In this document: positions 17,708-26,123 of the stretch, piece by piece | How the letters are laid out: each line of letters opens with the position of its first letter | Position numbering within the stretch: the first letter of the stretch is position 1 | Translations under genes and position numbers: made by a program | NCBI GenBank assembly: GCA_029224965.1 | Contig: JAQXVO010000010.1 | Span: 1 to 64,000 of the forward strand | DNA: 64,000 nucleotides | Source of the DNA: Lachnospiraceae bacterium | GTDB taxonomy: Bacteria > Bacillota > Clostridia > Lachnospirales > Lachnospiraceae | Reading direction: 5' to 3' | Notes under the pieces: generated by a model | The model's database searches: none | What the model saw: only the letters and a program-made list of their open reading frames with translations | Told to the model about the DNA's origin: nothing

Positions 17708-18047
17708 GAAAAACAGCCAGCAGATATTCAGAGGACCGAATGGCCGGATCTTCATCGCGCCCAGTAAAGCCTATCAAGCCTATGAAAAGGATGCGAGGTT
17801 CTTTCTCCCAAAGTTGAGAGAACCGATTCGGTGCCCGGTCAATGTGAAGGCGGTGTTTTACATGCCGACCAGAAGACGGGTTGATCTTGTGAACCTGGAA
17901 GAGGCCCTATGTGATGTCCTGGTACATCATGGAATCCTCGAAGATGATAACTACCGGATCATCCAGAGCATGGACGGAAGCCGAGTGGAATATGACAAGA
18001 ACAATCCAAGGACGGAAGTGGAGATAACGGAGGCATTTGATGAATAA
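17673..18047 (+). CDS. rusA: RusA-like Holliday junction resolvase
   Basis: FVIQIAPRTKKNSQQIF...RRRVDLVNLEEALCDVLVHHGILEDDNYRII. Confidence 0.88.
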   Translation: MKFVIQIAPRTKKNSQQIFRGPNGRIFIAPSKAYQAYEKDARFFLPKLREPIRCPVNVKAVFYMPTRRRVDLVNLEEALCDVLVHHGILEDDNYRIIQSMDGSRVEYDKNNPRTEVEITEAFDE

Positions 18048-18813
18048 AAAGACATTTATTATGTATCAGTCATGGTATGCAGCCTTCAGAACGATGAGTA
18101 ACGAACAGGCCGGATCTCTCATCAAAGCCATCTATGACTACCAGACTGACAAGACAGCAGAGCCAGATGATGAATCGGTGAAATTTGTCTTTGAAATCAT
18201 CAAGGAGAAGTTGGATGAGGATTCTGAGCAGTACAAGAATATAGTCTCAGCTCGTTCCAAGGCTGGAAGGAGTGGCGGAAGGCCGAAGTCATCCGATAGT
18301 GAGAAAGCAAATGCTTTTTCTGAAAAGCAAATTAAAGCAAAAAAAGCAAATGCTTTTTCTGAAAAGCAAAATAACCCTGATACTGATACTGATACTGTAT
18401 CTGATACTGTATCTGATTCTGATTCTGATACTGTTTCTGAAGATGAGTGCTCTTCGAGCACATATATCAACTACCAGAAGGTAGTTGATGACTACAACGC
18501 CACTTGCGTGTCGCTGCCCTCCGTGAAGTCGCTCTCGAATGACCGGCGGAAGGCAATCAGAGCGAGGCTTCGCGATCACTCAGAGGCTGATCTTCATGAA
18601 GCCTTTGAGAAGGCAGAGGCATCACCATTCCTTAGAGGCCAGAACGACCGTAACTGGAATGCAACCTTTGACTGGATTCTGAAAGACCGGAACCTGGCCA
18701 AGATCCTTGACGGTAACTACGACGAGAGGTCGGAGAATGCCAGATCAGGGACAACCAGTAAGACGCAGAGCTTGAGAGAGAAATGGGGGATCACTGACGA
18801 TGACATTTTCTGA
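18037..18813 (+). CDS. DUF6291-like phage replication-region protein
   Basis: TFIMYQSWYAAFRTMSNEQAGSLIKAIYDYQTDKTAEPDDESVKFVFEIIKEKLDEDSEQY; repetitive linker. Confidence 0.65.
   Translation: MMNKKTFIMYQSWYAAFRTMSNEQAGSLIKAIYDYQTDKTAEPDDESVKFVFEIIKEKLDEDSEQYKNIVSARSKAGRSGGRPKSSDSEKANAFSEKQIKAKKANAFSEKQNNPDTDTDTVSDTVSDSDSDTVSEDECSSSTYINYQKVVDDYNATCVSLPSVKSLSNDRRKAIRARLRDHSEADLHEAFEKAEASPFLRGQNDRNWNATFDWILKDRNLAKILDGNYDERSENARSGTTSKTQSLREKWGITDDDIF
18304..18441 (+). repeat. Coding minisatellite: 28-bp direct repeat pair plus CTGATACTG array
   Basis: aaagcaaatgctttttctgaaaagcaaa at 18304 and 18344; tandem ctgatactg/tatctgat from 18376. Confidence 0.85.
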
Positions 18814-19441
18814 AACGCAGAAGATCTTATTCACGATCAACGTCGCTTATCCGAACTACAAGCCTCAGGCCGATCCGGCAGAGGTGGTAAAACTCTGGGC
18901 TGTCATGCTGAAAGAGTATCCGTATCCAAAGGTTTCCGCTGCCCTGGAAACATTTATCAGGACAGATGCGTCCGGCTTCGCCCCTTCGATCAGTCAGATC
19001 ATCAACATCATCCACATGAGTGATTTTGATACAGATATGACAGCAGAAGAGGCCTGGACACTTGTTAACAAGGCCATCCAGGACAGCTCATATCATGCCG
19101 AAGAGGAGTTCGAAAAACTTCCGGAGCCAGTCAAGCGGGCGGTTGGATCCGCTGAGAACCTCCGGACCTTAGCCCAGACGGATATCGAAACCATTCAGAG
19201 CGTGGAAAAGTCTCACTTTATCCGGATTTACAATGGCCTGCTCGCCCAGGAGAAGATCAAGCGGAAGATCCCTGATCCAGTGAAACAGGTCCTCGGAATG
19301 AATCAGAAACCGAAGCCGATTGAGAAAAAGGAACCCGATCAGTTGAAGCTAGCAGCAGAACCGAAACCGATTCAACAAAAGCCTCCGGACTGGTTGGAAG
19401 ATTGGCTTGTGAGAAATGGCCGGAAAGAAGGGATGAAATGA
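18800..19441 (+). CDS. Replicative helicase loader (G39P-like)
   Basis: NPQADPAEVVKLWAVMLKEYPYPKVSAALETFIRTDASGFAPSISQIINII-type N-terminus. Confidence 0.7.
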   Translation: MTFSETQKILFTINVAYPNYKPQADPAEVVKLWAVMLKEYPYPKVSAALETFIRTDASGFAPSISQIINIIHMSDFDTDMTAEEAWTLVNKAIQDSSYHAEEEFEKLPEPVKRAVGSAENLRTLAQTDIETIQSVEKSHFIRIYNGLLAQEKIKRKIPDPVKQVLGMNQKPKPIEKKEPDQLKLAAEPKPIQQKPPDWLEDWLVRNGRKEGMK

Positions 19442-19842
19442 CACGTGATTGCAACCCGTCATATCTGCAGTCGTTTTACGATCACCGAGATTCGGATAAC
19501 CAGACGGAGATCAATAGCAGAATTTCCGAAGCCGCCAAAATCCAGTATGAGACCGGAAAGACCTATGGGCAGCAGATGGCAGAGGCAGAAATCTCCAAAC
19601 AGTCCAGTCAGATGGCGACCGAGCGGATGGAACGTAGGATGAGAAAAGCAGACCAGATTTTAACGGATGCGGAAAGCCTCATCAAGAACCTGGAGGAGAA
19701 AGGATACTGCCTGGCAGAGGTAAACGAAAGATCTTATTTTTTCGTTCTCGGAGAGGAAACAGCCCAGAAATTGACCAAGCAGGACACGCAGTTCGTACTT
19801 GGCAAAGTACAGAAGATGGTAAGGGAGGAATTCGATTCATGA
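19438..19842 (+). CDS. Hypothetical early prophage protein
   Basis: ATGA overlap with upstream stop. Confidence 0.5.
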   Translation: MTRDCNPSYLQSFYDHRDSDNQTEINSRISEAAKIQYETGKTYGQQMAEAEISKQSSQMATERMERRMRKADQILTDAESLIKNLEEKGYCLAEVNERSYFFVLGEETAQKLTKQDTQFVLGKVQKMVREEFDS

Positions 19843-20258
19843 ACAAAGTTATCTTTATGGGCCGTCTGACAAGAGACCCGGAGATTCGGTACGGCGGAGA
19901 AAACAATACATGCATTGCTAGGTTTGGCATCGCTGTGGACAGGAGGTTCCGAAAGGAAGGAGATCCGACCGCCGATTTCTTTAACTGCACAGCATTCGGG
20001 AAACTTGGAGAATTTGTGGAGAAGTATCTCCACAAAGGAGCAAAGATCGTCCTGGACGGTGAGATCCGGAATAATAACTACACCGACAAGGAAGGCCATA
20101 AGGTCTACGGAACACAAATTATCGCTAATTCGATTGAGTTCGCGGAATCGAAGAGAGCTGCAGAGGAGAATAGCCAGGGAAATATTGACCAGGCTGATGA
20201 TGGATCAGATTTCTTGGCAGGATCAGCTGATCTCGATGAAGATTTACCCTTTAATTGA
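19839..20258 (+). CDS. ssb: Single-stranded DNA-binding protein
   Basis: MNKVIFMGRLTRDPEIRYGGENNTCIARFGIAVDRRF...ADFFNCTAFGKLGEFVEKY...DLDEDLPFN. Confidence 0.95.
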   Translation: MNKVIFMGRLTRDPEIRYGGENNTCIARFGIAVDRRFRKEGDPTADFFNCTAFGKLGEFVEKYLHKGAKIVLDGEIRNNNYTDKEGHKVYGTQIIANSIEFAESKRAAEENSQGNIDQADDGSDFLAGSADLDEDLPFN

Positions 20259-20280
20259 TGGTTAGGAGGAGAAGAACACA

Positions 20281-20517
20281 ATGGATATTGATGTTGAGAT
20301 TTACGACGATCTGAAAGAGAAGGAAGCAAAGTACGAATATCTTTTAGGGCTCATGATGAGAACAGCAGAGCTTTCCTATAGCTTGGAATTTTTACAGTTC
20401 AATAGCGAGAAAATCTCAGCTCTCTTGGAGGCCATGGAACCGGAGATGTATCAGAAAAAGCTTTCTGTGCTGAAAGAAACTATGCAGTTGAAGAAAGAAG
20501 GAAGAGATGAGCAATGA
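20281..20517 (+). CDS. Hypothetical early prophage protein
   Basis: Intact ORF with aggaggag RBS. Confidence 0.5.
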   Translation: MDIDVEIYDDLKEKEAKYEYLLGLMMRTAELSYSLEFLQFNSEKISALLEAMEPEMYQKKLSVLKETMQLKKEGRDEQ

Positions 20518-20551
20518 GAAATGCTCGGACTGAAGAACTAAGGAGAAGTGC

Positions 20552-20600
20552 GATGAATGAAGAAAAAGAAAGAAGATGAGAAAGATAGCACGATCACACT
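20552..20600 (+). repeat. Left copy of a ~49-bp direct repeat flanking the methyltransferase module
   Basis: gatgaatgaagaaaaagaaagaagatgagaaagatagcacgatcacact; about 45/49 match to 22270-22317. Confidence 0.85.
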
Positions 20601-22093
20601 TTGCGATGACGGCGAATAACATAAATAAGGCCCTTGGAATCACAGAATCCTACCAGATGCCAGAAGCGCTAATGAGAAAGATCACAGGGCCGGAATCAGT
20701 CGCCTTCTTCGATCTCTTCCAAGGTGAAGACCAGAAAACGGATTATTTCAGGGATTACTTCCAGGAGAATCAGTCCAACAGGGACAAGATGAAACAGGAT
20801 TACACTCCGGATCCGGTATGTAAGCTAGTGAATATACTTTCGGGAGATTCAAACAACTGTCTAGATCTTTGCAGCGGAACCGGAGCTCTGACGGTCTCCT
20901 CTTCCTGGGATGGATTCCATCGATGTGAAGAGATCAGCAAGCGGGCTATTCCGGTCTTGCTCTTTAACCTTGCGATCCGTGGGATCGAGGGAGAAGTTGC
21001 AAGTAGGGACACGATCAGCGGAGAAACTTCTGAAATGTGGAGACTTGAGAGATTCGGAAAGTACAGTCAGATCATACCGACAGATCCGACACAGGATCAG
21101 AGGAAATATGACAAGATCATTTCAAATCCTCCCTACTCCATGAAAATCAAAGATGCGAAGGTCTATGAGTCCGATCCAAGATTTTCTTATGGCATCACTC
21201 CGAATGGGTTCTCTGACTTCCTTTTCGTTGAAGATGCAATAAGCAGGTTGTCTGATACCGGAACGGCGGTCTTTATCCTACCTCATGGAGTTCTATTCCG
21301 AGGAAATAGAGAAGAGGGCATCCGAAAAGCCCTGCTCAATGAAAATCTGATCGATTCGATTATCGGCTTACCGGATCACATGTTTCTAAATACAGGGATC
21401 CCGGTATTTTTGATGATCCTGAAGAAAAACAGGGAATCGAAAGACGTTCTTTTCCTTGATGCTTCAAATGAGTTTGAGAAGGATGGGGGGCAGAACGTCT
21501 TACGGACGGAGGATATTGAAAAAATCACAGATACTGTAAAGAACCGGAGAGAGATCCAAAGATATTCTCATATGGCAAGCCTGGAAGAGATTGAGGAGAA
21601 CGGATTTAACCTTAATATTCCGAGATATGTTGACACTTATATTCCTGAACCTGTCAAGCATCTCGACCAGGTTTTTAAGGAAATAGCGGAGATCGAATCT
21701 GATATACGAAAAACGAGCCTATCTCTATACCATCAAATGGAGGACATGACCGGAACGGATACGGAATCTGATTTGCAGCTGAGAAGGGCTTTGAAAATCT
21801 TTAAGGAGATCATTGATGGACCTGAAGAACAGAAAGAAATGCAGGCTGAAAGAGATCGCGGAAATATCGAGAGCTCAGTCCGGGAAGATCTACCCGGCAG
21901 AAACAAATTGGATAGAGCTCTCAGCAACGAAAGGGCGAATCGGAATCACAAAGAAAGCAGAACCAATCGAGAGCCGGAATGCCGTGATCGTTCCAAAGAT
22001 CGAAATCGATCCCTGGTATCTGCATTTGATTCTCGGCAGATCCCTGGGCAGATTTCTTTCAAAATATCTGACGACAATCAACTTACAAGCTGA
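20576..22093 (+). CDS. N6-adenine DNA methyltransferase, type I HsdM-like; C-terminal ~95 aa overlaps the S-like gene out of frame
   Basis: LDLCSGTGALTVSS, KIISNPPYSMKI, SDFLFVEDAISRLSDTGTAVFILPHGVLFRG. Confidence 0.85.
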   Translation: MRKIARSHFAMTANNINKALGITESYQMPEALMRKITGPESVAFFDLFQGEDQKTDYFRDYFQENQSNRDKMKQDYTPDPVCKLVNILSGDSNNCLDLCSGTGALTVSSSWDGFHRCEEISKRAIPVLLFNLAIRGIEGEVASRDTISGETSEMWRLERFGKYSQIIPTDPTQDQRKYDKIISNPPYSMKIKDAKVYESDPRFSYGITPNGFSDFLFVEDAISRLSDTGTAVFILPHGVLFRGNREEGIRKALLNENLIDSIIGLPDHMFLNTGIPVFLMILKKNRESKDVLFLDASNEFEKDGGQNVLRTEDIEKITDTVKNRREIQRYSHMASLEEIEENGFNLNIPRYVDTYIPEPVKHLDQVFKEIAEIESDIRKTSLSLYHQMEDMTGTDTESDLQLRRALKIFKEIIDGPEEQKEMQAERDRGNIESSVREDLPGRNKLDRALSNERANRNHKESRTNREPECRDRSKDRNRSLVSAFDSRQIPGQISFKISDDNQLTS

Positions 22094-22271
22094 TGCGGTC
22101 GGCCTGTTGGAGATCGAGTACCATACGGACATCGAGACACAAAAGAAAATTTCTGAGAGTCTAAAGACCATCGAAGAACGGATTGATTTGGAACAGAGGA
22201 ACTTGGATTTTATCCAGGGCCTGAAAAAGACCATGCTAGACGGAATGATGGTAGGAACAAGGGGAAAATGA
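21816..22271 (+). CDS. HsdS-like single-TRD specificity subunit (half S)
   Basis: CRLKEIAEISRAQSGKIYPAE...FLSKYLTTINLQADAVGLLEIEYHTDIETQKKISESLKTIEERIDLEQRNLDFIQGLKKTMLDGMM. Confidence 0.7.
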   Translation: MDLKNRKKCRLKEIAEISRAQSGKIYPAETNWIELSATKGRIGITKKAEPIESRNAVIVPKIEIDPWYLHLILGRSLGRFLSKYLTTINLQADAVGLLEIEYHTDIETQKKISESLKTIEERIDLEQRNLDFIQGLKKTMLDGMMVGTRGK

Positions 22272-22317
22272 TGAATGAAGAAAAGAAAGAAGCCGAGAAA
22301 GAAAGCACGATCACACT
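22270..22317 (+). repeat. Right copy of the direct repeat flanking the methyltransferase module
   Basis: gatgaatgaagaaaagaaagaagccgagaaagaaagcacgatcacact. Confidence 0.85.
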
Positions 22318-22456
22318 CTATGATCTTGTGGAAGGAGTAGAGATTGAGATCTGCGATCGCTACTGCAAGTTCCCGGACCAGTACGGAGATTCACCAGAAG
22401 AATACGATGAGATGCTTGAGAATGAATGCAGCAGATGCACAATGAATCGGTTCTGA
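22271..22456 (+). CDS. Small Cys4 protein (paralogue of 26314-26580 C-terminus)
   Basis: EICDRYCKFPDQYGDSPEEYDEMLENECSRCTMNRF. Confidence 0.55.
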   Translation: MNEEKKEAEKESTITLYDLVEGVEIEICDRYCKFPDQYGDSPEEYDEMLENECSRCTMNRF

Positions 22457-22467
22457 TAGGAGGATCC

Positions 22468-22728
22468 ATGAATAAGAAATATATGCCTCCGAAAGGCTTC
22501 CAGGAAAGGCTTTACCGGTCATTTATCGAATCCGGAGTGAAACTTACAGACCTTTCCAGGGATACCGGGATTTCAAGATCATCCCTTTATTACTATTTTT
22601 TCAACGGAGCGACACCGAACACGGCTACACTGGCCAGAATTGCCAAATCGCTCAATGTATCGCTGGACTGGCTGGTGTTCGGATATGGCCCGAGAGAGTT
22701 GAAAGGAAAGCGGGGGCAGCCATGCTGA
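22468..22728 (+). CDS. XRE-family HTH protein
   Basis: VKLTDLSRDTGISRSSLYYYFFNGATPNTATLARIAKSLNVSLDWLVFG. Confidence 0.75.
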   Translation: MNKKYMPPKGFQERLYRSFIESGVKLTDLSRDTGISRSSLYYYFFNGATPNTATLARIAKSLNVSLDWLVFGYGPRELKGKRGQPC

Positions 22729-23264
22729 GAAGACTCGTTATTTTCTTTCTTACCATCAGCCTTGGGGCCTGGTCAACAGGAGAACCGGCCGAGACGCAAG
22801 CCGATCAGACAACCGAACAACAACTGAACAACGACCTAACAACAACCGAACAAACAACCGAGTTGTCCAATCAATCCAACATGCCATCGGCGGAGGATAT
22901 TGCAGAATCCGATTATTATGATAACCTCTCCCTTCTGGCGGAGCTCGTGCAAGCAGAGGCCGGGAACCAGGACGAAAAAGGAAAGAGGCTTGTCGCTGAT
23001 GTGGTATTGAACCGAGTGGAATCGGACCGATTTCCGGATTCCATTCCCGAAGTCATCTACCAGGATAAGCAATTCTCGACCGTACTTGATGGAGCCTTAA
23101 TGGATGCCGGGTGGCACATGGACCAGAGCGATTATGATGCCGTATGGGCAGAGGCGACCGCAGAGCACCGGCTGGATGAAAATATCTTATTTTTCACGGC
23201 CGGAAAGTATAACGCCTACTGTACGCCAATGTACAAGTACGGCGACCACTACTTCGGGAAATAG
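22722..23264 (+). CDS. Secreted SleB/CwlJ-like cell wall hydrolase (Hydrolase_2)
   Basis: N-terminal hydrophobic signal; LLAELVQAEAGNQDEKGKRLVADVVLNRVESDRFPDSIPEVIYQDKQFS. Confidence 0.8.
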   Translation: MLRRLVIFFLTISLGAWSTGEPAETQADQTTEQQLNNDLTTTEQTTELSNQSNMPSAEDIAESDYYDNLSLLAELVQAEAGNQDEKGKRLVADVVLNRVESDRFPDSIPEVIYQDKQFSTVLDGALMDAGWHMDQSDYDAVWAEATAEHRLDENILFFTAGKYNAYCTPMYKYGDHYFGK

Positions 23265-23279
23265 GAGGAAGGAGACACC

Positions 23280-23342
23280 ATGAAAATCTTTATCGCTATT
23301 TTGATCATCGTATTCATCATCTGGGTTATCGCAACGGCATAG
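23280..23342 (+). CDS. 20-aa hydrophobic microprotein (putative)
   Basis: MKIFIAILIIVFIIWVIATA* after aggaggaaggagacacc. Confidence 0.4.
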   Translation: MKIFIAILIIVFIIWVIATA

Positions 23343-23350
23343 GAGTGGAA

Positions 23351-23530
23351 ATGGAAAAGAGATCGATGCAGCACACGATCCGGGATGACAAGACGCTCGA
23401 GGCATGGAGACAGACGCTGAAGAAAGACGGATATCATCTCATATTAGACAGCTATACCTTTGAAGTATGGACCAAGGACCAGTTTACCGTGAATCTAAAG
23501 AAGAAATGGAATGATAATATTGAAGGATAA
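23351..23530 (+). CDS. Hypothetical prophage protein
   Basis: Short ORF between microprotein and methyltransferase, same strand. Confidence 0.45.
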   Translation: MEKRSMQHTIRDDKTLEAWRQTLKKDGYHLILDSYTFEVWTKDQFTVNLKKKWNDNIEG

Positions 23531-24293
23531 CGATACCGTACAAGGAACGGAAAAGGAATTCATGGATCTCTTCGAAGATCTGACAGGATCATTAAACGAT
23601 TGGCAGGTGTGGTCGGATCTTATGGCAATGATGGCATGCTCTTTATCAAATGCGTTCGATTGTAACGAAAAGAGAATCAAGGATCGAGAGAAGGAATACA
23701 GCGAAAGCGAAAAACGGCTCGGAGGGAATGAAATACCGGCGAAAATATTCGTTGTTGTTACTCAAGCACTCGAGCGAAATCCGGACCAGGATTTTCTCGG
23801 AAAGATGTATATGAATCTTGGCCTTGGATCGCATTGGAAGGGACAGTTTTTTACACCATTCAATTTGAGCCAGTTGATGGCCGAAATTGATTTTCAGAAA
23901 GACAAAGTTGACCAGGAAATAAAGAAACACGGATGGGCCTCTGTGAATGATCCATCATGTGGAGCCGGCTCCACGCTTATTGCTGCTGCCTCTTCTCTCA
24001 GAAGGCAGAAGATAAACTATCAGCAATCAGTTGCATTTATAGGGAATGATATCGACAGAGTGACGGCACAAATGTGTTACATTCAGCTGGCATTACTTGG
24101 TTGCCCTGGATATGTTGTTGTAACGGATACTTTAGTCAATCCGGTCACAGGGCCTGTTATTCAGCCGGATGAAAAAGAAACACAGGAATTTTGGTACACG
24201 CCGATGTGGTGGTCAGATATTTGGACAGGCCGTAGATTTATGCATCATATTTTCCATAACCGGCATACAGAGGAAAGAACGGCTGAACCATGA
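23511..24293 (+). CDS. Phage N6-adenine DNA methyltransferase-like protein
   Basis: GQFFTPFNLSQLMAE, VNDPSCGAGSTLIAA, IGNDIDRVTAQMCYIQLALLG. Confidence 0.75.
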   Translation: MIILKDNDTVQGTEKEFMDLFEDLTGSLNDWQVWSDLMAMMACSLSNAFDCNEKRIKDREKEYSESEKRLGGNEIPAKIFVVVTQALERNPDQDFLGKMYMNLGLGSHWKGQFFTPFNLSQLMAEIDFQKDKVDQEIKKHGWASVNDPSCGAGSTLIAAASSLRRQKINYQQSVAFIGNDIDRVTAQMCYIQLALLGCPGYVVVTDTLVNPVTGPVIQPDEKETQEFWYTPMWWSDIWTGRRFMHHIFHNRHTEERTAEP

Positions 24294-25345
24294 ACGATTT
24301 TTTAAGAGATGAATTAATCAACATCGTTTCTCATTACACAAATCCATCTGATCTGGACAATATCAGAATGCTTTTCGATGTAGCACTTAGTAAATACCAG
24401 ATATCAAAGAAAAGCACGGACATTGTCCCTTATAGCGGAGATGTGAACGAGCAGATTCTAAAAAAATTTATATATGCGAAGGTCGCGCAGGGCTTGAGCC
24501 CGAATACCATCAAATACTACGGAGAGACTGTAAAGAAAGTTTTGCAAGTGATCGGGAAGTCCTATAACGAAGTCACATCGGATGACATCCGGCTATACAT
24601 TGCGATCCGAGTCCAGCGAGACAAGATAACAAAAACAACGGCGGATAATGAGAGGCGCTGCTTATCAGCTTTTTATTCCTGGCTTCAAAAAGAAGAGATC
24701 TTATTAAGGAATCCAATGAGAAAGGTGGAAAGGATTAAGAGAACCAAGGAGAAAAAGAAAGCCTTCACTGTCATGGAATTGGAGAAGATCCGGGCCGCGT
24801 GCAAGAACACGCGAGAGAGGGCCGTTGTAGAGGTACTCTCATCAACATGGTGCAGGGTCTCTGAACTGGTAGGAATAAGAATCTCTGATATACACGACGG
24901 AAAGTGCGCTGTGCACGGAAAAGGCGACAAGATCCGAAATGTATATCTTAACGCGCGGGCTCAGCTTGCGGTTCAGGCATATCTTAATGAACGATCCGAT
25001 AGCAATCCGTATTTATTCCCAGGAGCCGAGCCTGATTACATGCTGAAGCGCGGAAAAGGAAAATGCGCTGACTGGTACAAGAATCCGAAGTATGTATCGC
25101 CTGAAAAGCCGCTAGACAAAAGATCGATCGAGAGCATGATCCGAAGGCTTGGACGAGTTGCCGGCGTTGAAAAAGCGCATCCGCATAGATTCCGGAGGAC
25201 CGGCGCAACGATGGCGCTCCGATCCGGAATGCCACTGATTCAGGTATCGAAGCTTCTCGGGCATGAAAGCATTGAGACAACTCAGATCTATCTCGACATC
25301 TCTGATAGTGAGCTGGAGGCGGCTCATGAGAAATATGTGATCTGA
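24290..25345 (+). CDS. Second tyrosine recombinase (XerC/D-like)
   Basis: SSTWCRVSELVGIRISDI, HPHRFRRTGATMALRSG, SKLLGHESIETTQIYLDI. Confidence 0.9.
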   Translation: MNDFLRDELINIVSHYTNPSDLDNIRMLFDVALSKYQISKKSTDIVPYSGDVNEQILKKFIYAKVAQGLSPNTIKYYGETVKKVLQVIGKSYNEVTSDDIRLYIAIRVQRDKITKTTADNERRCLSAFYSWLQKEEILLRNPMRKVERIKRTKEKKKAFTVMELEKIRAACKNTRERAVVEVLSSTWCRVSELVGIRISDIHDGKCAVHGKGDKIRNVYLNARAQLAVQAYLNERSDSNPYLFPGAEPDYMLKRGKGKCADWYKNPKYVSPEKPLDKRSIESMIRRLGRVAGVEKAHPHRFRRTGATMALRSGMPLIQVSKLLGHESIETTQIYLDISDSELEAAHEKYVI

Positions 25346-25433
25346 TTTCTGGACAAATATGAAGGCACAGGAAGCAGTCTAAGGGCCATAAACATTGTCG
25401 GACGGGCAACATTAAAAGATTTGAAGGAGTGAA

Positions 25434-26116
25434 ATGAGAAGAGCGATGAAAGTATTAATAGCTTGCGAGGAATCTCAGAGAGTGTGTACAGAATTCCGAA
25501 AGCGAGGACACGAAGCGTACAGCTGCGACATTCAGAAATGCAGTGGCGGCCACCCGGAATGGCACATCCTCGACAACGCGCTGAACGTATTAGGGGGGGC
25601 AGAGTAAAAATGCAAAACGGTAAATGGCTCGACATAGACCGCTGGGATTTGATCATCGCGCACCCGCCCTGCACGTACCTAAGCCACGCGGCAACGCAAT
25701 GCCATAGCCTGAAGGTTACGCCTGAAAACAGGATAGAAGGAAGAACGATCCAGAGGATCCAAGCGATGGACTTCTTCATGAGATGCATCCAGGCTCCATG
25801 TGACCGAATAGCGGTAGAAAATCCGGTAGGCATCATGAACACGGCCTTCAGAGCTCCAGATCAGATCATCGAGCCGTACCAGTTCGCAAGCGGACCGGAA
25901 GACAAAGAGAACTACGTAACAAAGAAAACCTGTTTATGGCTCAAAGGTCTCCCGGAGCTTAAGGGCAATGCCCTGCCGAAACCAAATAATGCGGAACTTT
26001 ATGTAAGAAGAAAATCTGGGAAGGCGAACAACTGGACCGAGAGCGGCCATGGAAGCATAAATAGGAGTAAAACCTTTCCCGGAATTGCAAAAGCCATGGC
26101 GGAACAGTGGGGGTGA
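25434..26116 (+). pseudogene. Phage DNA methyltransferase-like gene split by a frameshift at a G7 tract (25593-25599)
   Basis: 25434-25607 MRRAMKVLIACEESQRVCTEFRKRGHEAYSCDIQKCSGGHPEWHILDNALNVLGGAE*; -1 frame continues VKMQNGKWLDIDRWDLIIAHPPCTYLSHAATQ... Confidence 0.75.
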
Positions 26117-26123
26117 AATAGCA

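Noticed and set aside
18138-18579. Minus-strand and alternate-frame ORFs with SESDTVSDTVSVSVS or LILILYLILYLI repeats
   Set aside because: By-products of the coding minisatellite
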